IMG/VR virus record: IMGVR_UViG_3300032334_002567
Location: 62,001 to 126,000 of that record
Length of the DNA stretch: 64,000 nucleotides
Source: a virus
Reading direction: 5' to 3' (one strand)
The stretch's first letter is position 1; each line of letters starts with the position of its first letter. The position numbers and the translations under genes are program-made. Of the stretch, positions 27,247 to 36,605 are shown one piece after another. A model generated the notes under the pieces. That model was not told where the DNA came from and ran no database searches. It was given only the letters and a program-made list of their open reading frames with translations.

Positions 27247-27935
27247 TAAGATGGACAATAGGAAATGTTTCTAAAGAGGGCATGGACTGCTTAAAGTTAT
27301 CTTGTAGAAGAATAACAACTTTTTATGGAAAAGAATTTGATTATTTTATTTGTTACAATCAAATAGATAAAGACAAAATAAAATGGTCAAACAAGTACAA
27401 TATTGAACTCATAGATCAGCAAGAACACAAAAACAGTCTTGATTTAGAACCAATAAATCATCCATGTTGGAAACTCTACCCGCCCAGATTGAACATTAAC
27501 TCATATGAAATATTCATAGATAATGATGTTGTTCTACATAAAAAAATAGATTTATATTATTATATTACAAACAATCATTTTTTTATTTCTGAAGCATTTA
27601 AAAAAAATTATGGCACAATGCAAAGCAAGATAAATAAAAAGCCTTATTTAAATTCTGGTTTTTTTGGAATTACTCCTGGTTTTAATTTTCAGGAAGAAAT
27701 AAACTTAACTATAAAACAATTTAATTTGCAATGGTTAAATTCACATTTTGAAGAGCAAGCGGTTGTTGCACATATATTAAATAAGAATAACTGTGAGGTA
27801 GTAGGATTAGAAAAGATATATGTTTGCTGTGATGATATCAAAAGAGCACAGTTTGGTTTTCATTTTGCTGGATTAAATCATGGAGATGAAAAACACAAAA
27901 TTTTTTGGAAAAAATATAACTCTAAAATTTTGTAA
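27231..27935 (+). CDS. Probable glycosyltransferase
   Basis: 234 residues. EIFIDNDVVLHKKID (about 92-106) places D-N-D where GT8-like enzymes have DxD, and PYLNSGFFGITPGF (about 137) resembles the N-x-G loop. The N-terminus RWTIGNVSKEGMDC fits a Rossmann-like start. Family assignment is tentative. It overlaps the protease gene upstream. Confidence 0.55.
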   Translation: MSNPIIRWTIGNVSKEGMDCLKLSCRRITTFYGKEFDYFICYNQIDKDKIKWSNKYNIELIDQQEHKNSLDLEPINHPCWKLYPPRLNINSYEIFIDNDVVLHKKIDLYYYITNNHFFISEAFKKNYGTMQSKINKKPYLNSGFFGITPGFNFQEEINLTIKQFNLQWLNSHFEEQAVVAHILNKNNCEVVGLEKIYVCCDDIKRAQFGFHFAGLNHGDEKHKIFWKKYNSKIL

Positions 27936-27964
27936 TAGCCAATACTCTTTTATCCAAGTAAATT

Positions 27965-28681
27965 ATGTTGATTAATTATACTAAAAAATATGTTTTATAC
28001 CACGTGCCAAAAACTGGCGGTTTGTCTTTATTTTTTAAGTTGGTTGAAGAAGCAACAACAAAAGAAGAAACAATAAAGGGATTTCATGGTGTTAAAAATG
28101 GTGTAGATCTTTGTCATTTGGGGTACTTAGAATCATTTATTTATTTAGATGACGACCTTAATAGTTATAAAAAATATATTGTTGTAAGGAACCCTTATGA
28201 TAGGTTGTTTTCTTCTTTTATATATATAATTTCAAATTCTTATGTTAAGGAAGAGCTAATGGGCGGAAGCTTCCTTGACTATAGTCTGTCGGCAGAAGAC
28301 TTTAGAAGATTTGTTTTATCTTTAGACTATGAGCATTTAATGGACTATGGTTTTGTTCACATAAGACCACAGCACTTATTTACGCACATAGCAAACACAC
28401 AGAAAATAGAAAATATTATAAAGTATGTTAACTACGATAGAGACTTAACCGTTTTCTTAGAACATAATGGATATAGTTTAAATTTAGATCATATAAATGA
28501 GTCAAAAATAAACTTTAAAGAAAAAAATTTTTTTATAAGAGATTATAATTGCCCCAATACTAAGGAAATTTATAAATATATTAAGTTTTATGATCAAGAT
28601 ATGATATGTAAGGTTAATAAATTGTATGAAAAAGATTTCTTATTTTATGGCTATAAAAAGATTTTATGTAATATATTTTAA
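27965..28681 (+). CDS. Sulfotransferase (Sulfotransfer_2-like)
   Basis: 238 residues. YHVPKTGGLSLFF (about 12-24) is the 5'-phosphosulfate loop (P-K-T-G/A) and VVRNPYDRLFSSF (about 77-89) the 3'-phosphate motif with R-N-P and S. These are the PAPS-binding elements of carbohydrate sulfotransferases. The 3' end overlaps the convergent UDP-galactopyranose mutase gene by 18 bases, and the Galf product may be part of its acceptor. Confidence 0.75.
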   Translation: MLINYTKKYVLYHVPKTGGLSLFFKLVEEATTKEETIKGFHGVKNGVDLCHLGYLESFIYLDDDLNSYKKYIVVRNPYDRLFSSFIYIISNSYVKEELMGGSFLDYSLSAEDFRRFVLSLDYEHLMDYGFVHIRPQHLFTHIANTQKIENIIKYVNYDRDLTVFLEHNGYSLNLDHINESKINFKEKNFFIRDYNCPNTKEIYKYIKFYDQDMICKVNKLYEKDFLFYGYKKILCNIF

Positions 28682-29752
28682 AGAATCTTTTATTGCTTGT
28701 GCTATAACTTGATGCATGTCATAATATTGATAAGTTGCTAATCTACCTCCGAATATTACTTTATTTTTATTTAGAGACTTATATTTTTGGTATAATTTTG
28801 AGTTTTTTTCATCCCTAATAGGATAATATGGGGTTCTATTTTTAGTGTATTTTTTTGGATACTCCCAAGTCACTACTGTTTTTTGTGTATTTTTTCTTTC
28901 AAAGTGCTTATGTTCAACTATTCTTGTGAAAGGGACTTCTTTTTCTGTGTGGTTAACTATTGAGCAGCCTTGAAAATCTCCATTCAATACTTTTGTTTTG
29001 AATTCTAAAGATCTATATTCTAGCTCTCCAAACTTATAATTATAGAATTCATCTATCTTTCCAGTATAAACTAATTGTTCGCTACAATTATTTAATTGTT
29101 CTTTGTTTTCAAAAAAATCAATGTTTGTTTCTATTTTTACATTTTTATGATCTAGCATATTTTCGAAAATACGGGTGTAACCATTTTCTGGGATTCCTTG
29201 ATACTTATCGTTGAAGTATCTGTCATCGTAGGTCATCCTAATGGGGATTCTTCTAATTATTGAAGACGGCAGTTCCTTTGGATCTTTACCCCATTGCTTG
29301 CTTGTGTATCCGTAAATAAATATGCGATAAAGATCTTCGCCCACCTCAGAAACTATCCAATCTTCTAAAGAACTATGATTTTCTTTTCTTTTTTTAACTT
29401 GTTTTAGTTTTTTAACTGCTTCTTTTGGAGTTTTGACTCCCCAAATCTGATACAATGTCATCAGATTTATTGGAAAAGAATATATGTTTTCTTTATATCT
29501 TACTTTTGTACGGTGTTCGTATTGATTGAACTTAGAGAACCTATTTATAAATGACCAAACTTTATCATTAGATGTATGAAATATATGTGGGCCGTATTTG
29601 TGTACATTTATACCTTCAATATTTTCAGTATAACAATTCCCACCTATATGTTTTCTTTTATCTATAATTAATACTTTTTTGCCCTTTTCGGCAACGTTTC
29701 TAGCAAAAACAGACCCGTATAATCCACAGCCAACTACTAAATAATCGTACAT
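28664..29752 (-). CDS. glf: UDP-galactopyranose mutase
   Basis: 362 residues, the usual length. VVGCGLYGSVFARNVAEKG at the start is the FAD dinucleotide-binding fold; DKRKHIGGNCYTE and KYGPHIFHTS are strongly typical of Glf, with the active-site Gly-Pro-His-x-Phe-His. The enzyme converts UDP-galactopyranose to UDP-galactofuranose, the donor for Galf-containing surface glycans. It shows that the glycan genes here reach back to donor synthesis. Its start overlaps the upstream gene by one base. Confidence 0.95.
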   Translation of the reverse strand: MYDYLVVGCGLYGSVFARNVAEKGKKVLIIDKRKHIGGNCYTENIEGINVHKYGPHIFHTSNDKVWSFINRFSKFNQYEHRTKVRYKENIYSFPINLMTLYQIWGVKTPKEAVKKLKQVKKRKENHSSLEDWIVSEVGEDLYRIFIYGYTSKQWGKDPKELPSSIIRRIPIRMTYDDRYFNDKYQGIPENGYTRIFENMLDHKNVKIETNIDFFENKEQLNNCSEQLVYTGKIDEFYNYKFGELEYRSLEFKTKVLNGDFQGCSIVNHTEKEVPFTRIVEHKHFERKNTQKTVVTWEYPKKYTKNRTPYYPIRDEKNSKLYQKYKSLNKNKVIFGGRLATYQYYDMHQVIAQAIKDSLKYIT

Positions 29753-30378
29753 TATTTCTGTAACACCCCTGTTCCATATCGTGTGTCAAATATAATTCCT
29801 TCTTTATTCTTACTGCTGCAGAAGTTTAGAAACGCTAACTTCGTTGCTTTTTGAGAACTCAAATGTTCTACAACTATAATTCCTTCATCGTTTATATGAG
29901 GCCATATAGTTTCTAGATATTGCAACTTTTTATCATAATTTTGTTCTTCTTCTTCGTTTAATATTATCATGTCCCATTTTTTTTTGCATTGGTCTATGAA
30001 TTCTTTGTCATATAAGCCTCCGACATAAAAACTTTTTTCTTTTTTAGTTACTTTCTTTATATTGGCTTTGCCCATTCTCATAGAAAAGAACCCATCTGCT
30101 GTCTCTTTAAAACCATAGAATCTAGAAACGGTTTTGCAAGAAAGTAGAAAACAAGAGCTTAAAAGTCCTAGGCTAAATCCGACTTCCATCAAAGAAGAAG
30201 GTTGTAGATTTTTGCCTAGGTAATAATAAAATGGGGTATACCTATGGTCTGCGTAGGCGGCTGTTTTTCTAGATAGTTCATCGATTACACAAAATCTATC
30301 AAGTAAAAATCTACCACTAATTTTTTGTGAAGATAATTCTGATTCTATATTATTTTTTATTTTTGATATATTTTTCAT
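29752..30378 (-). CDS. Methyltransferase-like Rossmann protein
   Basis: 208 residues. SSLMEVGFSLGLLSSCFLL (about 60-78) looks like motif I of a class I methyltransferase and WDMIILNEEEEQNYD (about 136) like the strand-4 region, but the Gly pattern is weak, so catalysis is not certain. It is coupled to the Glf gene downstream. A 50-base divergent spacer separates it from 30434. Confidence 0.45.
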   Translation of the reverse strand: MKNISKIKNNIESELSSQKISGRFLLDRFCVIDELSRKTAAYADHRYTPFYYYLGKNLQPSSLMEVGFSLGLLSSCFLLSCKTVSRFYGFKETADGFFSMRMGKANIKKVTKKEKSFYVGGLYDKEFIDQCKKKWDMIILNEEEEQNYDKKLQYLETIWPHINDEGIIVVEHLSSQKATKLAFLNFCSSKNKEGIIFDTRYGTGVLQK

Positions 30379-30433
30379 TTTGTATTGAACTAACTTCTTT
30401 CTACTCTATAATAGGAAGAGAGGAAAGAATATT

Positions 30434-31180
30434 ATGGGATTTGAAGTTTGTTATCATTATCATGAAAAAATTGATGGTGGATATGACAAAGATGAGCTAA
30501 AAACCTTTAAGAAAAAGGTTGGCGATCCATTTGAAGAAGTTTGTATGGAGAAGCTTGCTATTGCTATTATGGCTCAATTAGCAAGACGGGATGTTTGGAT
30601 CGTAGATGTAGAGGTATATGAGTTATCAAAGAAAAAAATTGCATTTAAAGAAACAAAAGGCGGAATTGTACTAAAAAACAAGAAATTTATATTTGATTCT
30701 GTAGGTGAGACAACCGTTGTTGTAGAGCAAGAAGAGCCCGATTCTACAAGCCTTCAGCCACAAACCACTCAATCAAATGTTCATCCACATAATGTTCAAC
30801 AAAACAACAATATTCAGCCACATAACAAGGTTTCAAATCAAAACCAAATATCTTTAAATAAACGTGTTGTTGATAGCGTAGTGTTTTCCCCAGAGCCACA
30901 GCAACTCGTTGAAGTAAAAAGAAAAAACATCAAGCTGACGCCAAATAAGAAGTATCCTGTTTTTAAGAAGAGCCCCTCCCCAACAGGAATGGGTGAAATA
31001 TACATTATTTCAGATGATGAGAATAAAGAAATATCAGTTTCTGATATTTATTTTATTCCAGGAGCAATTAATCTTCTAGGTGACAAAGAACTAGGATTTA
31101 CCACCCCAGAAAGCAACGAAGGTGGAAAACTGTATTGGGGAGATGCAACAAGCGGTATGAATGTACCTAAATTAAGATAA
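30434..31180 (+). CDS. Unknown protein with Gln/Asn/His-rich linker
   Basis: 248 residues. A compact N-terminal domain (1-100), a low-complexity Q/N/H linker (about 107-140, for example NVHPHNVQQNNN), and a C-terminal domain starting near KRKNIKLTPNKKYPVF. No family recognised. AGAGGA precedes the ATG. The next gene begins 10 bases downstream, and both lie before the gp32-like gene. Confidence 0.6.
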   Translation: MGFEVCYHYHEKIDGGYDKDELKTFKKKVGDPFEEVCMEKLAIAIMAQLARRDVWIVDVEVYELSKKKIAFKETKGGIVLKNKKFIFDSVGETTVVVEQEEPDSTSLQPQTTQSNVHPHNVQQNNNIQPHNKVSNQNQISLNKRVVDSVVFSPEPQQLVEVKRKNIKLTPNKKYPVFKKSPSPTGMGEIYIISDDENKEISVSDIYFIPGAINLLGDKELGFTTPESNEGGKLYWGDATSGMNVPKLR

Positions 31181-31190
31181 GGAGAAATTT

Positions 31191-31667
31191 ATGGCTTCTA
31201 AAAAGCAAAAAGAAAGAAAAAAGAAAAATCGTGAAGAAGTAGCTCGTCAAAGAGTCTTAAACAGAAGAGAATCTTTGCGGAAAGATAGAAAATTTGCATA
31301 CGATGAACAGAAAAAGCAGCAAGACGCAGAAAATGCAATTTATGGAAAGCAAAAGCCTTTCGTTAAAAATGTTGGGATTGTAAAGGAAATTACAGACGAA
31401 GAAAAAAAGAACAAAATGAATGAAATAAATCAAAAATTACAAAGAAATATCGAAATATTAAAGGCATTAGAAGAAGAATACGACCATCAGCAATCTCAAA
31501 GACGTGAAATGAACCAGAAATTAGAGGATGAGGGATTCAAAACTATGAAAGAAAAAATGAATGCTCTTCATCAAAAAGCACTAGAAATAGAAGGAAAAGC
31601 CGAAGAATTGGCTGGAGCACAAAAAGAATATGAAGAACAACAAGAAAAAAATGAAAATCTAGAATAA
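31191..31667 (+). CDS. Charged coiled-coil protein, 158 aa
   Basis: Almost all Lys, Arg, Glu and Gln. The N-terminal third is basic (KKQKERKKKNREE), the rest reads as long heptad-like coiled coil. It could be a nucleic-acid-binding or scaffold-type protein; no family is recognised. AAGGAG precedes the ATG. A TATAAT box at 31698-31703, past its end, may belong to the gp32 promoter. Confidence 0.6.
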   Translation: MASKKQKERKKKNREEVARQRVLNRRESLRKDRKFAYDEQKKQQDAENAIYGKQKPFVKNVGIVKEITDEEKKNKMNEINQKLQRNIEILKALEEEYDHQQSQRREMNQKLEDEGFKTMKEKMNALHQKALEIEGKAEELAGAQKEYEEQQEKNENLE

Positions 31668-31761
31668 TTTCTATAGAGCTATTGATTCACTGGTCGATAT
31701 AATCTATAGTACCGAAACGTGACTTTGAAAAACTTTATTTTTAACTACAGGAGCAACTTTT

Positions 31762-32766
31762 ATGTCAACTGAATATGAAGCATTAGATATGGCACAAATG
31801 ATCTCGGAATACGAGAGAGTTAGTGCTGAACCGGGAAATAATCAGAACGAGGATTATTTAGAGAAGTTTGTGAAGCTTCCCGAAAGAGATGGTAATGTAA
31901 AGATAAGATTCTTGCCGGTGAAGAAAGGACAAAAGTTCTTTTGTGTGACTAGGCTTCACACCCTTTCTAACCCAAATACCAAACGAAAGAGAACCTATCA
32001 CTGTCGTCGGGAACAGGTTCAAACTGACAAAGGCCCGAAGTGGTTAGGCGACTGCATAATCTGCAAATACTATGCAGATCTTTGGCAGAAGTCCGAGACC
32101 TTATCAGGAAAGGCTCAAGAAGACTTGCAGAACCAGGCAAGGGCTATTAAACCTGTTGAGCGTTATTACTATAACGTAATTGTTCGTCAACAAAAGAACA
32201 GAGACGGTGTCACAGAAAATAACGTTGGCCCAAAGATCTATAGCTGTGGTAAAGTGCAACATGCAAAAATCATAAGGGCTATAGTTGGTGATGATGTTGC
32301 TGGCGAAGAGCCTCTTGGCGACATCACACATCCAACCAAAGGCCGTGACTTTAAGGTTGTCAAAAAGGTTGTTAAGGGTGGTGGTGGAATGGAGTATCCC
32401 AACTATGATAGCTCCAAGTTCGATGATTCAACTCCTCTTGGAAACAAGGAAGAAGTTTTGGGTTGGTTGGAGAAAACCCATGACCTTGAGCAGCTTAAGG
32501 TCATCAAGTCCCAAGATGAACTAAAACATGCACTGCGTGTTCATCTTGGAATGATAAAAGAAGAAGAAGGCCAGAGTGGAACTGATGACTTAGAAGAGTT
32601 TAGAAAAGGTTCTTCGGCACCTTCAGCATCTGCACCAGCAGCAGCCTCTAAGATCAAAGAAGAGGCGATTGTTTCTACCGATGCTGCTGCTAAGTCTTCT
32701 GAATCATCTGATGATGAAGACCTTTTAGCCGATGACGATTTCATGCGTGAGCTGAGTTCCATGTGA
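31762..32766 (+). CDS. gp32-like single-stranded DNA-binding protein
   Basis: 334 residues (T4 gp32 has 301). Zinc ligands are in order as in gp32: His66, Cys81, Cys98, Cys101 (H-x14-C-x16-C-x2-C). The OB-fold region follows, then a Ser/Ala-rich linker and a very acidic C-terminal tail (SDDEDLLADDDFMRE), the part that recruits replication and recombination partners in T4. CAGGAG precedes the ATG. A strong hairpin lies just after the stop, before the RecA-like gene. Confidence 0.85.
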   Translation: MSTEYEALDMAQMISEYERVSAEPGNNQNEDYLEKFVKLPERDGNVKIRFLPVKKGQKFFCVTRLHTLSNPNTKRKRTYHCRREQVQTDKGPKWLGDCIICKYYADLWQKSETLSGKAQEDLQNQARAIKPVERYYYNVIVRQQKNRDGVTENNVGPKIYSCGKVQHAKIIRAIVGDDVAGEEPLGDITHPTKGRDFKVVKKVVKGGGGMEYPNYDSSKFDDSTPLGNKEEVLGWLEKTHDLEQLKVIKSQDELKHALRVHLGMIKEEEGQSGTDDLEEFRKGSSAPSASAPAAASKIKEEAIVSTDAAAKSSESSDDEDLLADDDFMRELSSM

Positions 32767-32772
32767 ACTTGC

Positions 32773-32812
32773 TGTGGAGGGGTGGTCTAGTGGTATGGAC
32801 CACCCCTCCACA
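32773..32812 (+). other. Strong GC-rich hairpin after gp32-like gene
   Basis: Perfect 15-bp stem (32773-32787 with 32798-32812, arm TGTGGAGGGGTGGTC) with a 10-nt loop, in an otherwise AT-rich region. No T-run follows, so it is not a standard terminator; attenuation, mRNA protection or processing between the gp32 and RecA genes is possible. A hairpin of the same size follows the PrkA gene. Confidence 0.8.
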
Positions 32813-32855
32813 TACGCTTTCTTATTTATTAAAACAACACAAGGAGAATCTATAC

Positions 32856-34091
32856 ATGGCTAAAAGAAAATCTACAAATGAAGAAATAGATAGTGACTTT
32901 TTTGAGGAACTAGCAAAGAATACAGGTGGTGATGTTCTGGGTAAGATGGACAGCGTCAAATATTTTGTTGACACTGGATCACTTGCTTTGAATTACATCT
33001 GCTCAGGTAGGTTTATCGGCGGTGGAGTACCGGGTGGTAAGCTAACTGAAATCTATGGCCCAAGTTCTTCTTCTAAGAGTTTGATTGGCACTAACATATT
33101 GTTTGGATGCCAAAGAATGAAGGGTATAGCGATACTATTAGATTGTGAAAATTCTGCTAATAGAGACTTTATCAATAAGGCATCACACTGTAATGTCGAT
33201 GCTATTGCAAAATATAATCCAGAAAGCCTAGAAGAAGTCTTTTTGAAGATGTATAAAACTATTGAGTTTATTAGGCAAAAGAAGGGAAATGAAATCCCAA
33301 TTGTAATTCTGTACGATTCAATTGGTGTTTCGCCATCTTCTAGAGAGCTTAAAGAAGTTGACCTGCCAGAAGGTTACACAAAAGCAGACTTTAAGAAGAT
33401 AGTTGGAGGCAATGAACAGCCCGGAGAAAGAGCCAAAATATGCTCAAGAGAGCTTAGGAAGCTAAACACGGTTATGGAAAAGAATAACGCTACTGTTGTT
33501 ATTCTTAACCAAACCCGTGATAAAATTGGTGGCTTTGCTCCAATGGGTATGCAGGCAAAAACAACAGCCGGTGGTGGTACCTCTCTCGTTTTCTATGCAT
33601 CCTGCAGAATAGAAACCAAGACGCAGTTGAAGATTGAGCGTAAACTAAGTGCTACTAAAAAGAAGGCTTTGGGCATTAACGTTAAGATGAAAAACGTTAA
33701 GAATAAAACTCATCGTCCATTTATCGAGTCAGATAATATCCAACTATTGTTTGATAAAGGTGTTAATCCTTTGAGTGGTTTGCTCTCTTGTTTAATGGAC
33801 GCAGATCGTATTGAGCAAAAGGGTGCAGGCAACTTTCTGGTCAAACCAGCTTGGTCTGGTGGACAGGAAGTAAAATTTAAGGCTAGCTTGGAGAGAAATG
33901 ATGTCTCCATGGATGTCTTATTAAAATGCCCAGCCTTGATTGATGCTATCAATGAAGAAGAAGTAAGAAGTTACTTAGAGCCATTTACAGAAGCCATTAA
34001 CTTTGATCCTGAAAAAGACCAAGAAATTGAAATAAGCGATGTAGCAGAAGAGTTTGATGGTTATGGCGGGGTAGATGAAGAAGATTTGTGA
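32856..34091 (+). CDS. RecA/UvsX-like recombinase
   Basis: 411 residues from the ATG at 32856, fixed by AAGGAG; an upstream in-frame extension would cover the hairpin. Walker A is GPSSSSKS (68-75), where RecA has GPESSGKT. VILYDS (about 155) is Walker B, and NQTRDKIG (about 218) lies at the start of DNA-binding loop L2. The tail is acidic. It forms filaments on single-stranded DNA and drives strand exchange, with the UvsY-, UvsW- and gp32-like proteins as partners. The Walker A lacks the second Gly, which is unusual but the Lys-Ser pair is kept. Confidence 0.85.
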   Translation: MAKRKSTNEEIDSDFFEELAKNTGGDVLGKMDSVKYFVDTGSLALNYICSGRFIGGGVPGGKLTEIYGPSSSSKSLIGTNILFGCQRMKGIAILLDCENSANRDFINKASHCNVDAIAKYNPESLEEVFLKMYKTIEFIRQKKGNEIPIVILYDSIGVSPSSRELKEVDLPEGYTKADFKKIVGGNEQPGERAKICSRELRKLNTVMEKNNATVVILNQTRDKIGGFAPMGMQAKTTAGGGTSLVFYASCRIETKTQLKIERKLSATKKKALGINVKMKNVKNKTHRPFIESDNIQLLFDKGVNPLSGLLSCLMDADRIEQKGAGNFLVKPAWSGGQEVKFKASLERNDVSMDVLLKCPALIDAINEEEVRSYLEPFTEAINFDPEKDQEIEISDVAEEFDGYGGVDEEDL

Positions 34092-34111
34092 TAACAACAA
34101 AGGAAACACAG

Positions 34112-34537
34112 ATGATTATAAAAGAATTTCGATGTGCTCTTGATAAGAATCCTGACATGAAGATGCACTTTATGTTACCGGATAATTCTTTTGTTCCTGC
34201 TCACTACCACATTACCGAGGTGGGAAGGGTTCACAAGAATTTTATTGACTGTGGTGGCACCACAAGATCTACAGAAGCTTGTGTCCTGCAGATTTGGGTT
34301 GCAAATGATTTTGACCATCGCTTGCATACAACTAAGTTATCTACAATTATGCAAGCCGCCAATTCTCTTTTTAGTTCTGATTCTTTGCCTGTTGAGGTGG
34401 AGTATGAAAATGAGACAATCTCACAATATCCCATTAGCGGATTTGAGATTACTCCATGTGGCCTGCTGTTTTATCTTGGCAACAAGCACACAGCCTGCCT
34501 TGCTCCCGAAAAGTGCAATGTCACAGGCTGCTGCTAA
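34112..34537 (+). CDS. DUF6428-like protein
   Basis: 141 residues from the ATG at 34112, chosen because AAAGGA lies upstream. FVPAHYHITEVGRVHKNFID and CGGTTR resemble the DUF6428 proteins known mainly from bacteria, in which a conserved YHxTEV and DCGG are found. Function unknown. Several Cys near the end (APEKCNVTGCC) could bind metal. It follows RecA after 20 bases. Confidence 0.55.
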   Translation: MIIKEFRCALDKNPDMKMHFMLPDNSFVPAHYHITEVGRVHKNFIDCGGTTRSTEACVLQIWVANDFDHRLHTTKLSTIMQAANSLFSSDSLPVEVEYENETISQYPISGFEITPCGLLFYLGNKHTACLAPEKCNVTGCC

Positions 34538-34568
34538 TTTTATATTTTTGATTACTGTTCAAGCCTGA

Positions 34569-35045
34569 TTATCTCTTTTTATAGATCCCAGCTTTTATTT
34601 TAAGGAATTTATATCCTTGATTTTCTAGTTCTGCTTTTGCTTTTCTTAAATGATTGTAAAGAGTTGCATCTGACATTTCGTGTTTCTTAAACTTGTTTTT
34701 AATCTTTTTAATTGATATAGGTTTTTTTGCCGTAAACTCAGTGATTATAAAGTTCCTAATCTTTTCTCCTAGATCAGCTCTCTCGTTCTTAACCGTTCTT
34801 GTTGCTTTTACTTCTTTTATTTCTCTTATTTGTTCTTTTATGGTGTAAACACCTTCGTTCTTTTTATAGTTGGGGTCACAAATCGCAAGGGCCAACTTTT
34901 CTAGTTCTAAAATTTCACCTCTCTCCAGCTCAATAATGAATAAGTTGGAGTTAAATGTTTTTGCGAATTCGGTAAGTTGTACTAAGTTCTTTTTATGCGT
35001 GAAGAATTTTCTTTTGTCTTTTGTCTCTATTAATAAGCATTTCAT
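34569..35045 (-). CDS. Winged-helix-like DNA-binding protein candidate
   Basis: 158 residues. The C-terminal 60 (KKPISIKKIKNKFKKHEMSD onward, ending YKFLKIKAGIYKKR) read as a helix-turn-helix followed by a beta wing, as in small winged-helix regulators. The N-terminal part is alpha/beta and unassigned. GGAGG precedes the ATG. It is divergent from the amidoligase gene and could regulate it; inference. Confidence 0.5.
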   Translation of the reverse strand: MKCLLIETKDKRKFFTHKKNLVQLTEFAKTFNSNLFIIELERGEILELEKLALAICDPNYKKNEGVYTIKEQIREIKEVKATRTVKNERADLGEKIRNFIITEFTAKKPISIKKIKNKFKKHEMSDATLYNHLRKAKAELENQGYKFLKIKAGIYKKR

Positions 35046-35107
35046 TTAGTATTCCTCCAACTACTATTATATGTTATTTTGCACACTCAGCCAAGAGAAT
35101 ATTCACT

Positions 35108-36070
35108 ATGGATGAAAAAATAACTTTTGAACCACTGCACAGGTTTGGAGTAGAAATAGAGGTAAACTCATTTGATATGCGAAATAGGCCACACCCTACC
35201 GGCCAAGAGGCCTTACCAGAGGGGATACATTACCTTGGCTATTTAATTCAAAAGAACGTAGAAGAAAAGGTCTTGATAACAAAATGGGGAAACAATCATG
35301 ATAATAATTATTGGGTAATTAAACCGGATTCAAGTTGCGGTATGGAAGTGTGTTCCCCGGTTTTAAAAGGTTGGATGGGTATTAAAAAAATAACTAAAAT
35401 TGTGAGTATTTTAGATGATGATGAAATGGTAATAAGCGATAATAGATGTTCTTTTCATGTGCATGTAGACGTATCCAATTTCTCTAGCACACAAATAAAT
35501 GCTATTCTTTCTTGGTGGATAAAATGCGAGGCGGTCTTTATGGACGCCATGTCAGCAAGCAGAAAAGTTAATCAATATTGTAGGTTAATAGCACATACTG
35601 ATGTGATTAAAGATGTTTCTACATTATTGGGCACAAATGACTTAATTGAAAGGTTGGGAACTTCAAAATATTATTCTTTGAATTCTTTTCACCTTTATAA
35701 TAATAGAAGAAAAACGGTGGAATTTAGGATAATGGATAATCAGTGCTGTAAAGACCCACATATGGCTTTTAATTGGACGGCACTAATCCTCTTGTTTGTC
35801 AACAGAGTAGTTAATCTGGGCCTACCAGAGGCTTATACTAAGAATAAACCGCTCACAGGCTATTGTTGGTTAGACCCTTTAGATGTTTTTGATATTCTAG
35901 GCTTTTTAAAAAAAGAAGATCAATTGATTGAAACAAACCTGCTTGGAGTTCGTAATTGGTTTTTATCTGCATTATCTAAAAATGTCAATAATAGTAAATT
36001 AGGTGTTTTTGGTAAAATTGCTAGAGGTAAGTCAATGGATCAAATAAAGCAACTTCAAACAAATATATAA
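35108..36070 (+). CDS. Amidoligase-like enzyme (PF12224-like)
   Basis: 320 residues from the ATG at 35108; an upstream in-frame ATG would overlap the divergent gene. FGVEIEVNS (about 13-21), KPDSSCGMEVCSPVL (about 74-88), CSFHVHVDVSNF (about 115-126) and KTVEFRIMD (about 202-210) match the ordered motifs of the putative amidoligase family, an ATP-dependent COOH-NH2 ligase fold related to gamma-glutamylcysteine ligase. It would form an amide or isopeptide bond on a peptide or amino compound. Such enzymes are often found in phages and peptide-modification loci. Confidence 0.75.
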   Translation: MDEKITFEPLHRFGVEIEVNSFDMRNRPHPTGQEALPEGIHYLGYLIQKNVEEKVLITKWGNNHDNNYWVIKPDSSCGMEVCSPVLKGWMGIKKITKIVSILDDDEMVISDNRCSFHVHVDVSNFSSTQINAILSWWIKCEAVFMDAMSASRKVNQYCRLIAHTDVIKDVSTLLGTNDLIERLGTSKYYSLNSFHLYNNRRKTVEFRIMDNQCCKDPHMAFNWTALILLFVNRVVNLGLPEAYTKNKPLTGYCWLDPLDVFDILGFLKKEDQLIETNLLGVRNWFLSALSKNVNNSKLGVFGKIARGKSMDQIKQLQTNI

Positions 36071-36073
36071 AAT

Positions 36074-36538
36074 ATGCTTAGAAAAGAAAAAAAGTTAGAA
36101 GAAATTGTTAAAAACATGAGATCTGTGGGCAAAATGTTGATTCCATACAACTACCCACAAGCTCCTCTAAACTTTTTTATTGACGATTTAGAAATTTTTA
36201 AGGAAAGAGAAATAGCTGTAGATGGCTACTCTGTGATTATACACTACCAGAAAGCTGATTATGGAGATTATTTTCTAGAGACCTTACAAGTTTATAATCG
36301 TTTAGGTCCTTTTTTACCTTTTTTTATAGTGCTCAAAGTTGCTAGTAGGTTTTTAGGTCCAACTAATTTATCCTTAGTAGAATTGCTCAAAGATGGAAAG
36401 AAGATATATTGTTGGTCCTTAGCTTTAGATAAAAACAATGAAACTATTGAAATACCATATGAAATTATAGGTGAAGAATGTGTTTTTGAGGGTGTAAAAT
36501 ACACATATGTCAACCCCACAGAGGTTAATTTTTATTGA
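36074..36538 (+). CDS. Unknown protein after amidoligase
   Basis: 154 residues, start 3 bases after the amidoligase stop, so co-expressed. Mixed alpha/beta with a Tyr-rich core (YSVIIHYQKADYGDYFLETL). No family recognised. It may be the partner or substrate-binding companion of the ligase; only position supports this. No clear ribosome site. Confidence 0.55.
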   Translation: MLRKEKKLEEIVKNMRSVGKMLIPYNYPQAPLNFFIDDLEIFKEREIAVDGYSVIIHYQKADYGDYFLETLQVYNRLGPFLPFFIVLKVASRFLGPTNLSLVELLKDGKKIYCWSLALDKNNETIEIPYEIIGEECVFEGVKYTYVNPTEVNFY

Positions 36539-36605
36539 ATAAAAAATATATTTTGAATCATATATAATTATGGAACTCTATTTTTGCAAAAAGGAGATTT
36601 AAAAA

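Noticed and set aside
32773-32812. Rho-independent terminator after the gp32-like gene
   Set aside because: The stem is strong but no T-run follows on the + strand; kept only as a hairpin of unknown role.
34191-34568. 125-codon + strand frame overlapping the DUF6428-like gene
   Set aside because: It lies in another frame of a gene with a recognisable family pattern and has no ribosome site.
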